IMG/VR virus record: IMGVR_UViG_3300008110_000296
Coordinates: 1 to 28,741 of that record
Origin: a virus
DNA: 28,741 bases
Reading direction: 5' to 3' (one strand)
Numbering within the stretch: position 1 is the stretch's first letter; each line of letters begins with the position of its first letter. The notes beneath the pieces were generated by a model. The model made no database searches, had not been told where the DNA came from, and was given only the letters and a program-made list of their open reading frames with translations. Below are positions 15,865-23,519 of this stretch, piece by piece. The position numbers and the translations under genes are program-made.

Positions 15865-15929
15865 TGCCAGTTCGTAAGCCAGGCAAGTGCCGTAAGTGCG
15901 GAAAATCAGACAAAGCGTGTAAGTGCTAA
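15864..15929 (+). CDS. 21-residue Cys/Lys micro-protein
   Basis: A very small open frame sitting exactly between two TAATG junctions. It contains CRKCG and a terminal CKC, that is four cysteines among lysines, an arrangement that could hold one metal ion. It is short enough that chance cannot be excluded. Still, the stop/start overlaps on both sides and the spacing of the cysteines argue that it is translated. Confidence 0.5.
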   Translation: MPVRKPGKCRKCGKSDKACKC

Positions 15930-16099
15930 TGAAGAAGAACAAAGTTGAGAAAGTAATGGGCGAGTTTAAGCGGGGAACACTTCACTCTGGAAAGGGTGGC
16001 AAAGTTGTTAAGTCTCGCAAACAGGCTGTGGCTATTGCTCTCTCTGAGGCTGGAAAGTCAAAAGCGAAAAAGACAGTTAAGAAGGCGAATAAAAAATAA
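15929..16099 (+). CDS. small basic protein, DUF6496-like
   Basis: A 56-residue protein with the pattern VMGEFKRGTLHSGKGG followed by VKSRKQAVAIALSEA. I recognise this as the signature of the DUF6496 family, found as short basic proteins in phage and bacterial genomes, with no known function. The C-terminus is a Lys/Ala tail. ATG overlaps the previous stop and its TAA overlaps the next ATG. Position in a run of basic proteins after the capsid gene suggests a nucleic-acid-associated or packaged protein. Confidence 0.75.
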   Translation: MKKNKVEKVMGEFKRGTLHSGKGGKVVKSRKQAVAIALSEAGKSKAKKTVKKANKK

Positions 16100-16359
16100 T
16101 GCAAAGAGACCCTAGACTAAAGCGAGCAGGAGTGTCAGGCTTTAACAAGCCTAAGCGCACACCAAGTCATCCAACAAAGTCACACGTTGTTGTGGCAAAA
16201 GAAGGCGATAAGGTCAAAACTATTCGCTTTGGTCAACAGGGTGTGACAGGGGATAGACAACCAACTGCACGTCAGAAATCTTTTAAGGCACGTCACGCAA
16301 AGAACATTGCCAAAGGAAAGATGAGCGCAGCCTACTGGGCAGATAAGGTGAAATGGTGA
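16099..16359 (+). CDS. small basic conserved phage protein
   Basis: An 86-residue basic protein. It contains KSHVVVAKEGDKVKTIRFGQ, then an Arg/Gln-rich loop, and the C-terminal motif SFKARHAKNIAKGKMSAAYW ending in Lys-Trp. I recognise this layout as a recurrent phage protein type but cannot name the family or a function with certainty. It is coupled to both neighbours: TAATG before, and a 7-base overlap with the following start. A compact beta-hairpin plus helix fold with nucleic-acid contact would fit. Confidence 0.78.
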   Translation: MQRDPRLKRAGVSGFNKPKRTPSHPTKSHVVVAKEGDKVKTIRFGQQGVTGDRQPTARQKSFKARHAKNIAKGKMSAAYWADKVKW

Positions 16360-16514
16360 AGAAGAAAGCATTCTGGGATACAAAGAATCCTAAAAAGAAA
16401 TCAACTCCTTTGACTCCAGCACAAAAGGCTAAGGCAAAGGCAGCAGCCAAGAAGGCTGGTCGTCCTTACCCTAACCTTATTGATAACGCAGCAGCAAAGC
16501 GAAAGGGTAAATAA
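16353..16514 (+). CDS. tiny basic protein
   Basis: A 53-residue Lys/Ala/Pro-rich protein overlapping the end of the upstream gene and ending at a TAATG junction. It has a recognisable order: basic N-terminus (MVKKKAFWDTKNPKKK), a PLTPAQKAKAKAAAKKAGRP helix, then YPNLIDNAAAKRKGK. The last part resembles a short motif I have seen in other phage small proteins, but no function is known. Coding is supported by coupling and by non-random composition. Confidence 0.7.
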   Translation: MVKKKAFWDTKNPKKKSTPLTPAQKAKAKAAAKKAGRPYPNLIDNAAAKRKGK

Positions 16515-16789
16515 TGGCAACAGGTACAGCAGGTAGTTCTTTTACTAGTGAACTCAACCGCTTGGCTAATGGCGGAACTTACCCAGCAATCAGCGCATAT
16601 GTTGCTCCTACTAAGGCTGCAAATGTTTATGCTGGAACAACTGGCTTGGCACTTATTGGTGCTTTGAATCTTAAGGCAGATGCTAACCGTCAGCCAGATG
16701 ACTACAAGGCATTGGGTGGAATCTGCAACGAACTAGCAGGAACAACAGACTTATCCCCGACTGATGCCTTAAGGAGTATTAACCTGTGA
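16514..16789 (+). CDS. small hypothetical virion-region protein
   Basis: A 91-residue neutral protein with no strong charge bias, unlike the preceding basic genes. It has an N-terminal SELNRLANGGTYPAI segment, an AANVYAGTTGLALIGALNLKA segment and a C-terminal repeat-like GGICNELAGTTDLSPTDALR. The AGTT-GL / AGTT-DL repeats suggest two related helical hairpins. It overlaps the next gene by 4 bases (GTGA). Its place before the adaptor-like protein suggests a virion part, without further evidence. Confidence 0.72.
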   Translation: MATGTAGSSFTSELNRLANGGTYPAISAYVAPTKAANVYAGTTGLALIGALNLKADANRQPDDYKALGGICNELAGTTDLSPTDALRSINL

Positions 16790-17703
16790 CAACACTAGCA
16801 AACCTTATTGATGAAGTTCTCATCAATCTCTCAGGTTATACATACCAGCAGGAGCGGTCAACATATCTGACTCAGGCTGTTACAACTTTGACCTCACCAA
16901 GTTCTAACCCTACTATCTTAAGTCTTGGTTCTACCGACAACGTAGGTAAAGGTGTCCTTGAAATTGATGAGGAACTATTGTGGGTTGACTCATTTGACCG
17001 TATTGCTAACACGGCAACCATTGCTCCCTATGGTCGTGGGTATCTAGGTACATCAGCAACTACTCACGCAGTAGATGTCAAGGTAACAGTATCGCCAATC
17101 TTCCCACGCTTCTCAGTCAAGAAGGCTATCAACGACACTATCCGCGCTATGGGAAATCAGTTGCTTGCAGTCAAGCAGACTTCTTTCACATTCAATGCAG
17201 CGGTAAACACATATGGTTTTAATGACTTAAACATTGACAGAATTATTCGTATTGACTGGCAGGATGTAGGACCTACTGAGGAATGGATTCCAGTTCGTCG
17301 CTGGGACTTTGATTCCTTTGCAGATGGTTCTGTGTGGGGCTCAAATGCTCAGACAATAACAATGAGTGACTACATTACTGCAGGTCGCATAGTCAAGGTT
17401 ACATACCTAACTACACCTTCAGCGTTAGAGAACTCATCAGATGTATTTACAACAGTAACTGGCTATCAGGAGTCAGCAAAGGACATTGTTGTTCTAGGTG
17501 CTTCGTACAGACTACTGACATACCTAGACCCTGCTCGTGCAGCACAGATAAGCCCACAGGCAGACGAGACAGATGGCAAGCGCCCATACGGTGCAAGCGC
17601 ATCTGCAACCAAGCAACTTTACGCACTCTACTCACAGCGTCTGCGAGAAGAGATTCAAGCCCTCCAGGGTCAATATCCCCCACGAGTTCACTACAGCCGA
17701 TAG
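16786..17703 (+). CDS. adaptor-like head-tail protein with a fibre-type beta module
   Basis: A 305-residue protein starting with GTG, with AAGGAG about 9 bases upstream. Residues 1-35 are helical. Residues about 45-104 form a beta module (VLEIDEELLWVDSFD, then YGRGYLGTSATTHA) that has a counterpart in residues 14-93 of the tail fibre encoded next. Residues 105-150 include KKAINDTIRAMGNQLL. The middle is aromatic and beta-rich (WQDVGPTEEWIPVRRWDFDS), and the C-terminus is a long helix (SATKQLYALYSQRLREEIQA). Position between small head genes and fibres, and a helix-plus-beta build, suit a podovirus-type adaptor or gatekeeper. No name is certain. Confidence 0.6.
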   Translation: MTTLANLIDEVLINLSGYTYQQERSTYLTQAVTTLTSPSSNPTILSLGSTDNVGKGVLEIDEELLWVDSFDRIANTATIAPYGRGYLGTSATTHAVDVKVTVSPIFPRFSVKKAINDTIRAMGNQLLAVKQTSFTFNAAVNTYGFNDLNIDRIIRIDWQDVGPTEEWIPVRRWDFDSFADGSVWGSNAQTITMSDYITAGRIVKVTYLTTPSALENSSDVFTTVTGYQESAKDIVVLGASYRLLTYLDPARAAQISPQADETDGKRPYGASASATKQLYALYSQRLREEIQALQGQYPPRVHYSR

Positions 17704-17711
17704 GAACCTGA

Positions 17712-19544
17712 ATGACAACACGCAAATACTCCTCACGCTCTCAGCAGACAACCCTGACTGGAGCAGTTACATCTGGTGCTACATCAATGACTGTAGTTTC
17801 AGGCACAGCACTCTTGGGTGGTGTAACTATTACAGCGGGAACAACCTTCACGCTTGTACTAGACCCCGATACAGCCATTGAAGAAATTGTAGATGCTACC
17901 GCGAACTCTACTAACACCTTCACAATAACCCGTGCCATTGATGGCTCATCAGCCCAAGAGCATTCGGCTGGTGCAGTAGTTCGTCATATGGCAATTGGTC
18001 GTGACTATCGTGATGCAAACTTACACGCTGAAGCATCTGCTTACTACAATGATGGTTCAGGTACTGGTCATACAATGCACGGTATTGGTTCAGGTGAAGG
18101 TGATGTAGTAGGTACGCTTAAGACACAAACTCTTACTAACAAGACTCTTACAGCGCCAACTATCTCTGACCCAACTATTACTGGCACAGCATCTGCTGGT
18201 GCAGTACTGGTCTTTGAGGGTACAACTGCTGACGCATACGAGACAACCTTAACTGTAGTTGACCCAACACAGGACAACACAATCACATTGCCTAACACAA
18301 CAGGCACAGTAACTATTAATGATGCTACTCAGACTCTCACCAACAAGACCATTACAAGTCCTATTATTGGCGGTAGCCCAGTCATTACTGGTCTTTCATC
18401 TGTTGGTATGTCAACATCATCTGCTACACCAAAAGATTATGTAGACAGCATTTTAGGTTCAGCAACTGCAGCAGCAACATCTGCAGCCAGCGCTGCAGCC
18501 AGCGCAACTGCAGCAGCCACAAGCGCTACAAGCGCAGCAGCCTCAGCCTTGGCAGCAGCATCTTCTGCTACAGCCTCAGCGACATCTGCTAGTGCAGCAG
18601 CAACTAGTGCTACCTCAGCATCAGCATCTGCCACAGCAGCAGCGACGAGTGCAACTAGTGCAGCAGCAAGTGCAACCGCTGCAGCAACTTCAGCCACATC
18701 TGCTGCAGCATCTGCAGTAACTGCTGCTAACTCAGTAGCCACAATTGCAGGATATGCAACAACTGCTTCTAACTCAGCAAGTGCTGCTGCTACCTCTGCT
18801 ACAAGCGCTGCAGCCAGCGCAACTGCTGCTGCTACATCTGCAACTTCATCTGCTACATCTGCTAGCGCTGCAGCAACATCTGCTTCTAGCGCTGCAACTT
18901 CTGCATCTTCTGCAGCAACCTCTGCTGCTAGTGCAGCAACAAGTGCAGCCTCTGCTGCTGCTGCAGTTGCAGCATCATTTGATGCTAAGGGTGACTTACT
19001 AGTAGGTACAGGTGCAGCAACATTTGACCAACTAACAGTTGCAGCAACTAATGGTTATGTTCTAAGCGTTAACAGTGCAACTGCAACAGGACTTGAATGG
19101 TCCCCTGCTAACGCTGGTGATATTACAGCGGTATCTGCTGGAACTGGTTTGACAGGTGGAGGAACAGCAGGTGCAGTAACAGTATCTCTTGATACATCAT
19201 CTGTGTATGTAGTTCCTTCACAGTCAGGACAATCTGGCAAGTACTTAACTACAGACGGAACAACATCTTCTTGGGGTGCTGTCGCTGGTGGTTCACAGGT
19301 TAAGATTGATGGTGGCGCACCTTCAACCTATGACTACATTGACTTTGATGGAATGGGTACAAGCACAGCAACAACTGGAACTGTTGTAGTTTCACCAATC
19401 ACAGTAACAGATGCTGACCCAGGTAAAAGAATCTATGTTGGAACAACAACTCCTTCATCTCCAGAAACAGGAGATGTATGGATTGATGAGTCAACAGACA
19501 CAGACCCTGACCTACGCACTATGACACTTATGGGAGCATACTAA
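17712..19544 (+). CDS. tail fibre with Ala/Ser/Thr-rich repeat
   Basis: A 610-residue protein. Residues 14-93 form an N-terminal beta module ending in the RAIDGSSAQEHSAGAVVRH motif, probably the attachment to the tail. Residues about 130-240 contain the fibre-type units LTNKTLTAPTISDPT and DPTQDNTITLPNTTGTVTI. Residues about 248-421 are an almost pure Ala/Ser/Thr repeat, likely a long trimeric rod. The C-terminal part has GDLLVGTGAATFDQL, GLTGGGTAGAVTVSL and GDVWIDESTDTDPDL, all common in fibres. ATG lies 8 bases after the previous stop. It is the first of several fibre-like genes and may be the shaft that carries the later tips. Confidence 0.87.
   Translation: MTTRKYSSRSQQTTLTGAVTSGATSMTVVSGTALLGGVTITAGTTFTLVLDPDTAIEEIVDATANSTNTFTITRAIDGSSAQEHSAGAVVRHMAIGRDYRDANLHAEASAYYNDGSGTGHTMHGIGSGEGDVVGTLKTQTLTNKTLTAPTISDPTITGTASAGAVLVFEGTTADAYETTLTVVDPTQDNTITLPNTTGTVTINDATQTLTNKTITSPIIGGSPVITGLSSVGMSTSSATPKDYVDSILGSATAAATSAASAAASATAAATSATSAAASALAAASSATASATSASAAATSATSASASATAAATSATSAAASATAAATSATSAAASAVTAANSVATIAGYATTASNSASAAATSATSAAASATAAATSATSSATSASAAATSASSAATSASSAATSAASAATSAASAAAAVAASFDAKGDLLVGTGAATFDQLTVAATNGYVLSVNSATATGLEWSPANAGDITAVSAGTGLTGGGTAGAVTVSLDTSSVYVVPSQSGQSGKYLTTDGTTSSWGAVAGGSQVKIDGGAPSTYDYIDFDGMGTSTATTGTVVVSPITVTDADPGKRIYVGTTTPSSPETGDVWIDESTDTDPDLRTMTLMGAY
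18454..18975 (+). repeat. degenerate Ala/Ser/Thr codon repeat
   Basis: A run of imperfect units such as GCAGCAACATCTGCTGC encodes repeats of the A-A-T-S-A type. Synonymous codons are mixed, so it is an old or corrected repeat rather than a recent slippage product. The bias keeps other frames open on both strands, which explains several spurious frames here. Confidence 0.85.
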
Positions 19545-19545
19545 T

Positions 19546-20487
19546 ATGGCAGTCAAAAGATATAATGGAACCTCCTGGGATACTGTCGCAGGTCTAGGCG
19601 CTCAAGGCGCAGCAGCAACTTCCTCAAGTATTACTACTTGGGTAAAGACTGCATCAGGTGGTGAGACATCACTAACTGGTAACAGCGACTCATCTACAAC
19701 TCTTGCCTACACTCCAGGACAAGAACAACTATTTATTAACGGCGTGCTACAAGTACGAGGTTCTGATTACACCGCAACCAACGGTACATCTATCACTGGT
19801 CTTGCAGCACTTACTGCTGGAGACATTGCAACTGTTACTACAGTCAATGCTTTCTCCGTAACTGGAGCAGTACCACTATCTACAGTAACTGCTAACGGTG
19901 ACTTGATTGTTGGTACATCTTCTGGTGCGGTAGGTCGCCTAGGTATTGGTTCATCTAGTCAGGTGCTTACAGTGTCTGGCGGTGTGCCTACTTGGGCTAC
20001 ACCAACTCCTGGCGCTTTAACTAAAATTACATCTGCAACATTTACGACTGTTGCCGATACAGGAACAACATTTGATGGTGTCTTTTCTAGTAGTTACAAA
20101 AATTATTATATTATGTTTTCTAATATTGTTGGCTCTGCTGCAAATACAGATTTTAATTTTCAATTACGCAAATCAGGACCAACAACTCAAGCAAGTGCGT
20201 ATTATGGAGTCAGATTAACTGGTGCAACGGCAACAACAATATCAAATGGAACAGCCTTCAAGTTATTTACTTTACAAACTGAAGCATCATCAGGAGATAT
20301 GACACTAGCCCGTAACGCAACCCCAACATCTTGGTCATATAAAGGTCTTGAGAGATACCTCAATACAACAATTTTGGCTGCTGGACACAACGACTCTGTT
20401 GGCGCTAATTCAGCATTAGGTTTTATCTTATCCGCATCATCTGGAACAATAAGCGGCTTTGTGGCTGTTTATGGATTGGCAGACTAA
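19546..20487 (+). CDS. tail fibre / receptor-binding protein
   Basis: A 313-residue protein. It opens with YNGTSWDTVAGLG, a fibre-type unit. Residues 55-105 form a beta module (YTPGQEQLFINGVLQVRGSD). Residues about 115-155 carry TANGDLIVGTSSGAVGRLGI and VLTVSGGVPTWATPT, which recur in the fibre gene at 20732. Residues about 160-313 form a C-terminal domain with SYKNYYIMFSNIVGS then FQLRKSG, a recognisable receptor-tip type pattern. The DNA from about 20085 is visibly more AT-rich than the first part, which suggests a swapped tip. It ends in a TAATG junction with a small helical protein. Confidence 0.82.
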   Translation: MAVKRYNGTSWDTVAGLGAQGAAATSSSITTWVKTASGGETSLTGNSDSSTTLAYTPGQEQLFINGVLQVRGSDYTATNGTSITGLAALTAGDIATVTTVNAFSVTGAVPLSTVTANGDLIVGTSSGAVGRLGIGSSSQVLTVSGGVPTWATPTPGALTKITSATFTTVADTGTTFDGVFSSSYKNYYIMFSNIVGSAANTDFNFQLRKSGPTTQASAYYGVRLTGATATTISNGTAFKLFTLQTEASSGDMTLARNATPTSWSYKGLERYLNTTILAAGHNDSVGANSALGFILSASSGTISGFVAVYGLAD

Positions 20488-20732
20488 TGACAACTAAGGC
20501 AGAAAAAGTAACAGAGTTAAAAGCAGAATATCCAGTCCTGTTAAATGGTAGTGATGAGACTGGCTATACAGAATTAAATGCTGATGAATATGAAGCAAAG
20601 ATTTCTGAATGGGCTGACAATATATTGGCTAAAGAAGCAGAAGAAACAGCCAAGGCTGCTGCAAAGCAGGCACTACTAGATAAACTAGGTATTACAGCAG
20701 AAGAAGCACAACTACTTCTTGGAGGTAACTAA
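20487..20732 (+). CDS. small helical protein paired with fibre gene
   Basis: An 81-residue acidic protein with an N-terminal segment (VTELKAEYPVLLNGSDETGY), an EYEAKISEWADNILAKEAEE helix and an Ala-rich helix ending in DKLGITAEEAQLLLGG. The protein at 21376-21597 has the same kind of C-terminal end (LGLTTDDLKALGLN) and also follows a fibre gene. This pairing suggests a fibre chaperone or fibre-associated subunit. No family is recognised. Confidence 0.75.
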   Translation: MTTKAEKVTELKAEYPVLLNGSDETGYTELNADEYEAKISEWADNILAKEAEETAKAAAKQALLDKLGITAEEAQLLLGGN

Positions 20733-21376
20733 TGACACGCAGTAGAGATGTAGCAAACATTGATGGATTGCTAACAACCACAGGTGATACCTATTATGCC
20801 TCTGCTGCTGCAACACCAGCACGCTTAGGCATTGGTTCTACTGGTCAGGTACTGTCTGTATCTGGTGGTGTTCCTGCTTGGGTTACTCCTACTAGCGGTA
20901 GTATGACATTGCTATCAACAACAACTTTGTCTGCTACAACAACAACTGTTTCTGGTATTTCACAATCTTACAAGCATCTTTATATTGAAATACTTGGAAT
21001 AGATACATCTGCTTTTAATCCAACAATAAATTATCAAACAAATTCAACGGGCGTTGTTTGGAATGTTTTACAGGCTGCTTCCACAACAGGTGCTGCTTAC
21101 TACAACACCAGCGGAACAGTCGGCAATGCTCAAAACTATGGTGGCAATTATGGTTCTGGCACAAACAAAGCCGCAATGTGGGTTTATGACTACACAGACG
21201 CGGTGAATCCAAAGGTTGGAACATTCACACAAAGATGGGTGAACGAAGGTGGTTCGCCAATTTTGTTCAATGGTCAACTGGTCGCAAATCATACTGCGGC
21301 AATGACATCATTCTCAATGGTAGTTTCAACAGGCAATTATGACGGCGGAACTATCAGAATTTACGGAGTAAACTAA
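20732..21376 (+). CDS. second tail fibre / receptor-binding protein
   Basis: A 214-residue protein. Residues 15-56 (TTTGDTYYASAAATPARLGI, then VLSVSGGVPAWVTPT) match the same module in the fibre encoded at 19546, at both protein and partly DNA level. The C-terminal part begins with SQSYKHLYIEILGI, similar in position and pattern to SYKNYYIMFSNIVG of the first fibre, and then diverges. It looks like a shorter paralogue carrying a different tip. TAATG junctions link it to its neighbours. Confidence 0.8.
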   Translation: MTRSRDVANIDGLLTTTGDTYYASAAATPARLGIGSTGQVLSVSGGVPAWVTPTSGSMTLLSTTTLSATTTTVSGISQSYKHLYIEILGIDTSAFNPTINYQTNSTGVVWNVLQAASTTGAAYYNTSGTVGNAQNYGGNYGSGTNKAAMWVYDYTDAVNPKVGTFTQRWVNEGGSPILFNGQLVANHTAAMTSFSMVVSTGNYDGGTIRIYGVN

Positions 21377-21597
21377 TGAGCAGACCACAAGTAAAAGAAC
21401 ACAACATTGAAACTGATGAAATTATTGTTCGCGATATGACCGATTTTGAATTGGCAGAGTACGAGGCATTTCAAGAAGCAGAGTTACAAAAAATTGAAGA
21501 TGCCAAAATAGCAGCACTAGCCAAAGCAGCAGCAGAAGCAAAACTTGCTGCCCTTGGCTTAACAACAGACGACCTTAAAGCGCTCGGATTAAACTAA
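21376..21597 (+). CDS. small helical protein paired with second fibre gene
   Basis: A 73-residue acidic protein: a beta-like start (VKEHNIETDEIIVRDMTDFE), then a long Ala/Glu/Lys helix (EYEAFQEAELQKIEDAKIAA) and the end LGLTTDDLKALGLN. It mirrors the protein at 20487-20732 in size, charge, position after a fibre gene and C-terminal motif. A paired accessory or chaperone role for the fibre is the working inference. Confidence 0.75.
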   Translation: MSRPQVKEHNIETDEIIVRDMTDFELAEYEAFQEAELQKIEDAKIAALAKAAAEAKLAALGLTTDDLKALGLN

Positions 21598-21616
21598 CAA
21601 CGAAAGGTAGTAACTA

Positions 21617-21919
21617 ATGGCTACAGTAAGTAAGGTGCTGGCTAGAACAGCAGCAGCAACAACAAGCACAACCCTATACACAACACCTGCTGGAACTACA
21701 GCAGTAGTAACTAACATTGTTATCTGCAACCCGACAACGGCTGGAGTTACAGCATCAATGACTATCAATAGCGTTGACCTACTAGGTAGCGTCTCTATTG
21801 CTGCTAATACTTCTGCCTTCTTTGACTTAAAGCAGGTAGTACCAGCAACACAGGTAATCGCTGGAAGCGCATCATCAACATCAGTTGACTTCCACATCAG
21901 CGGAGTGGAGATTGCATAA
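21617..21919 (+). CDS. small beta-rich tail-associated protein
   Basis: A 100-residue beta-rich protein with Val, Thr, Ala and Ser in alternation (STTLYTTPAGTTAVVTNIVI, SVSIAANTSAFFDLKQVV). It looks like a single beta-sandwich of the kind found in phage tail decorations or fibre subunits. GAAAGG lies about 10 bases upstream, and its stop overlaps the next start. No specific family is assigned. Confidence 0.72.
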   Translation: MATVSKVLARTAAATTSTTLYTTPAGTTAVVTNIVICNPTTAGVTASMTINSVDLLGSVSIAANTSAFFDLKQVVPATQVIAGSASSTSVDFHISGVEIA

Positions 21920-23172
21920 TGGGTCAAACAGTTTATCCTTCTCTTAATTACCCACAATATCCTACTTGGACAACTAACACACGCCCATCAACTTCTGGTC
22001 TTGCTAATGGTTATGTTGGATTTAATTCAAGTTCTTCTAAATTAGAAATCTGGAACGGCGCTGCCTGGAAAGATATGCTAGGCGGAACTCCAGCAGCACT
22101 AATGCCTTGGGCTGGTACTGCAATTACATTTACTGGAGCAAGCAGCAATGTAAGTGGAGCAGATGTTGCATCTGTCGGCAAAGGTATGGCTAACTCAACA
22201 GCATCAACTTCTGCTGTACAAACTGGCGGAACAATGACAATCAATAGCGTGTCACTTGGTTCCTATGATTTTGTTATTAAGAATACATCTACAACTGTTA
22301 GTACATTTACTAACTCTGATTGGTTTACAACAACAGCAGATACCCGTTCGGCTTGGGTTGTTGTTCAAGGAGATTTAACTATCCCTGCTGGAGTAACATT
22401 TATACCTAGCAACCGCAAATTATTTACTTGTATTTATGTAACTGGAAACTTAAATATTGGTGGAACAATATCAATGGCAAGCCGTGGTTCTAACCACAGC
22501 GGTACTGGTGTATCAGGCGGTTCTGTGACTGCTGGTGCAATTCGTATTGCAACTGGAACATACACATCAATTTCAAACCCAGAAGTTCCTGCTGCAGGTG
22601 GTGCTGCTGTTGCAAGTAGCACAAACGGTACCGCAGGTACTGGTGGCGGAACAGGCTCTGGTGGTGGTGGACAAAACGATAACGCCGTAGCAGCCCCACA
22701 CGGTGCTGCTGGAACATCATTCTCTGGCGGAGCAGGTGGTGGTGGTGGACGTTCTTATGGAGGAATTGGAACACCTAACGCTGGTGCTGCAGGTGGAGCA
22801 AACGGTGGTGCTGGTGGTGCTGCCCTTCCTGCTGGTGGACCATACCCAACTGCTAACCCTTCATCTGGTGGTTCTGGTAACAACGGTGGAGCAGGTGGAG
22901 AAAACGCTGGTAACAATGGTACTGGTGGAGTTTTGTTCATTATTGTTGAAGGAACAATCTCTGGCGCAGGTTCAATTACTGTTAACGGTGCTGCTGGTAC
23001 CGCTGCTTCTGAGCGCCCTGGTGGTGGCTCAGGTGGTGGAAGTGTTACAGTCTTATCAACAACAGACTCATCAACAATTACACCAACCGCTGCAGGTGGT
23101 GCAGGTGTTTCTATTTATGGTTCTACTACTAATGGTGGAGCAGGAACTGCTAGAAAGTTGGCGATTGCATAA
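21919..23172 (+). CDS. glycine-rich tail adhesin
   Basis: A 417-residue protein. Residues 1-60 hold a fibre-type start (YPTWTTNTRPS, then LEIWNGAAWKDMLGG). Residues about 60-220 are beta-rich and may form a beta-helix-like body. Residues about 224-338 are a dense glycine-rich region (GGAGGGGGRSYGGIG and many similar runs) of the sort that packs as polyglycine-II helices in T-even-type gp38 adhesins. A beta stretch (VLFIIVEGTISGAGSITVNG) and a second Gly-rich part follow. The likely role is receptor binding at a fibre tip. The family link is by composition and context, not by alignment. Confidence 0.72.
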   Translation: MGQTVYPSLNYPQYPTWTTNTRPSTSGLANGYVGFNSSSSKLEIWNGAAWKDMLGGTPAALMPWAGTAITFTGASSNVSGADVASVGKGMANSTASTSAVQTGGTMTINSVSLGSYDFVIKNTSTTVSTFTNSDWFTTTADTRSAWVVVQGDLTIPAGVTFIPSNRKLFTCIYVTGNLNIGGTISMASRGSNHSGTGVSGGSVTAGAIRIATGTYTSISNPEVPAAGGAAVASSTNGTAGTGGGTGSGGGGQNDNAVAAPHGAAGTSFSGGAGGGGGRSYGGIGTPNAGAAGGANGGAGGAALPAGGPYPTANPSSGGSGNNGGAGGENAGNNGTGGVLFIIVEGTISGAGSITVNGAAGTAASERPGGGSGGGSVTVLSTTDSSTITPTAAGGAGVSIYGSTTNGGAGTARKLAIA

Positions 23173-23519
23173 TGACTACACAAAAATATTTATTTCATAA
23201 TGTTTATGGTGATGCTCAAAGTCTAATTGACAATAAGCCAGAAGATGTAATTGCCGTTCCATTTGGCTGGGACCCACAGACAGAAGCCATTAGAGATTCA
23301 ATCTTGAATCTTCTTGGCGTTTCTATTGCTGCATTGCCAGCGGTAGTTGCTTGGCGTGAGGAATATACAACTACATCACCAAGCCCTCTTGACCCACCAA
23401 AAGTAATTCCCGCTGGTTGGTTCGTGTTGCATCTTCACAATGTCCCACAATCAGACTGGAACTGGGGATATATCCAATCCGTCATTGACGGATGGGGTGA
23501 CGAGTTAGATTATTTGTAA
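23172..23519 (+). CDS. small protein following the adhesin
   Basis: A 115-residue protein with a helical core (AIRDSILNLLGVSIAALPAV), a proline-rich loop (TTSPSPLDPPKVIPAG) and an aromatic acid-rich end (SDWNWGYIQSVIDGWGDELD). It follows the adhesin through a TAATG overlap, as the other small proteins follow their fibres, so a chaperone or assembly role is possible. Its last 10 bases overlap the convergent minus-strand gene. Confidence 0.75.
   Translation: MTTQKYLFHNVYGDAQSLIDNKPEDVIAVPFGWDPQTEAIRDSILNLLGVSIAALPAVVAWREEYTTTSPSPLDPPKVIPAGWFVLHLHNVPQSDWNWGYIQSVIDGWGDELDYL

Noticed and set aside
16088-16101. Run of A bases as a possible programmed frameshift
   Set aside because: The stop TAA follows directly and overlaps the next ATG. 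Ordinary stop/start coupling explains the arrangement.
18437-18742. Minus-strand and alternative-frame Ala/Val- or Leu-rich proteins
   Set aside because: They are by-products of the GCA/GCT/TCT codon repeat of the fibre, which keeps several frames open.
22703-23200. Leu/Val/Gln-rich 165-codon frame over the adhesin
   Set aside because: It is the +1 shadow of GGT/GGA glycine codons in the adhesin and has no independent support.
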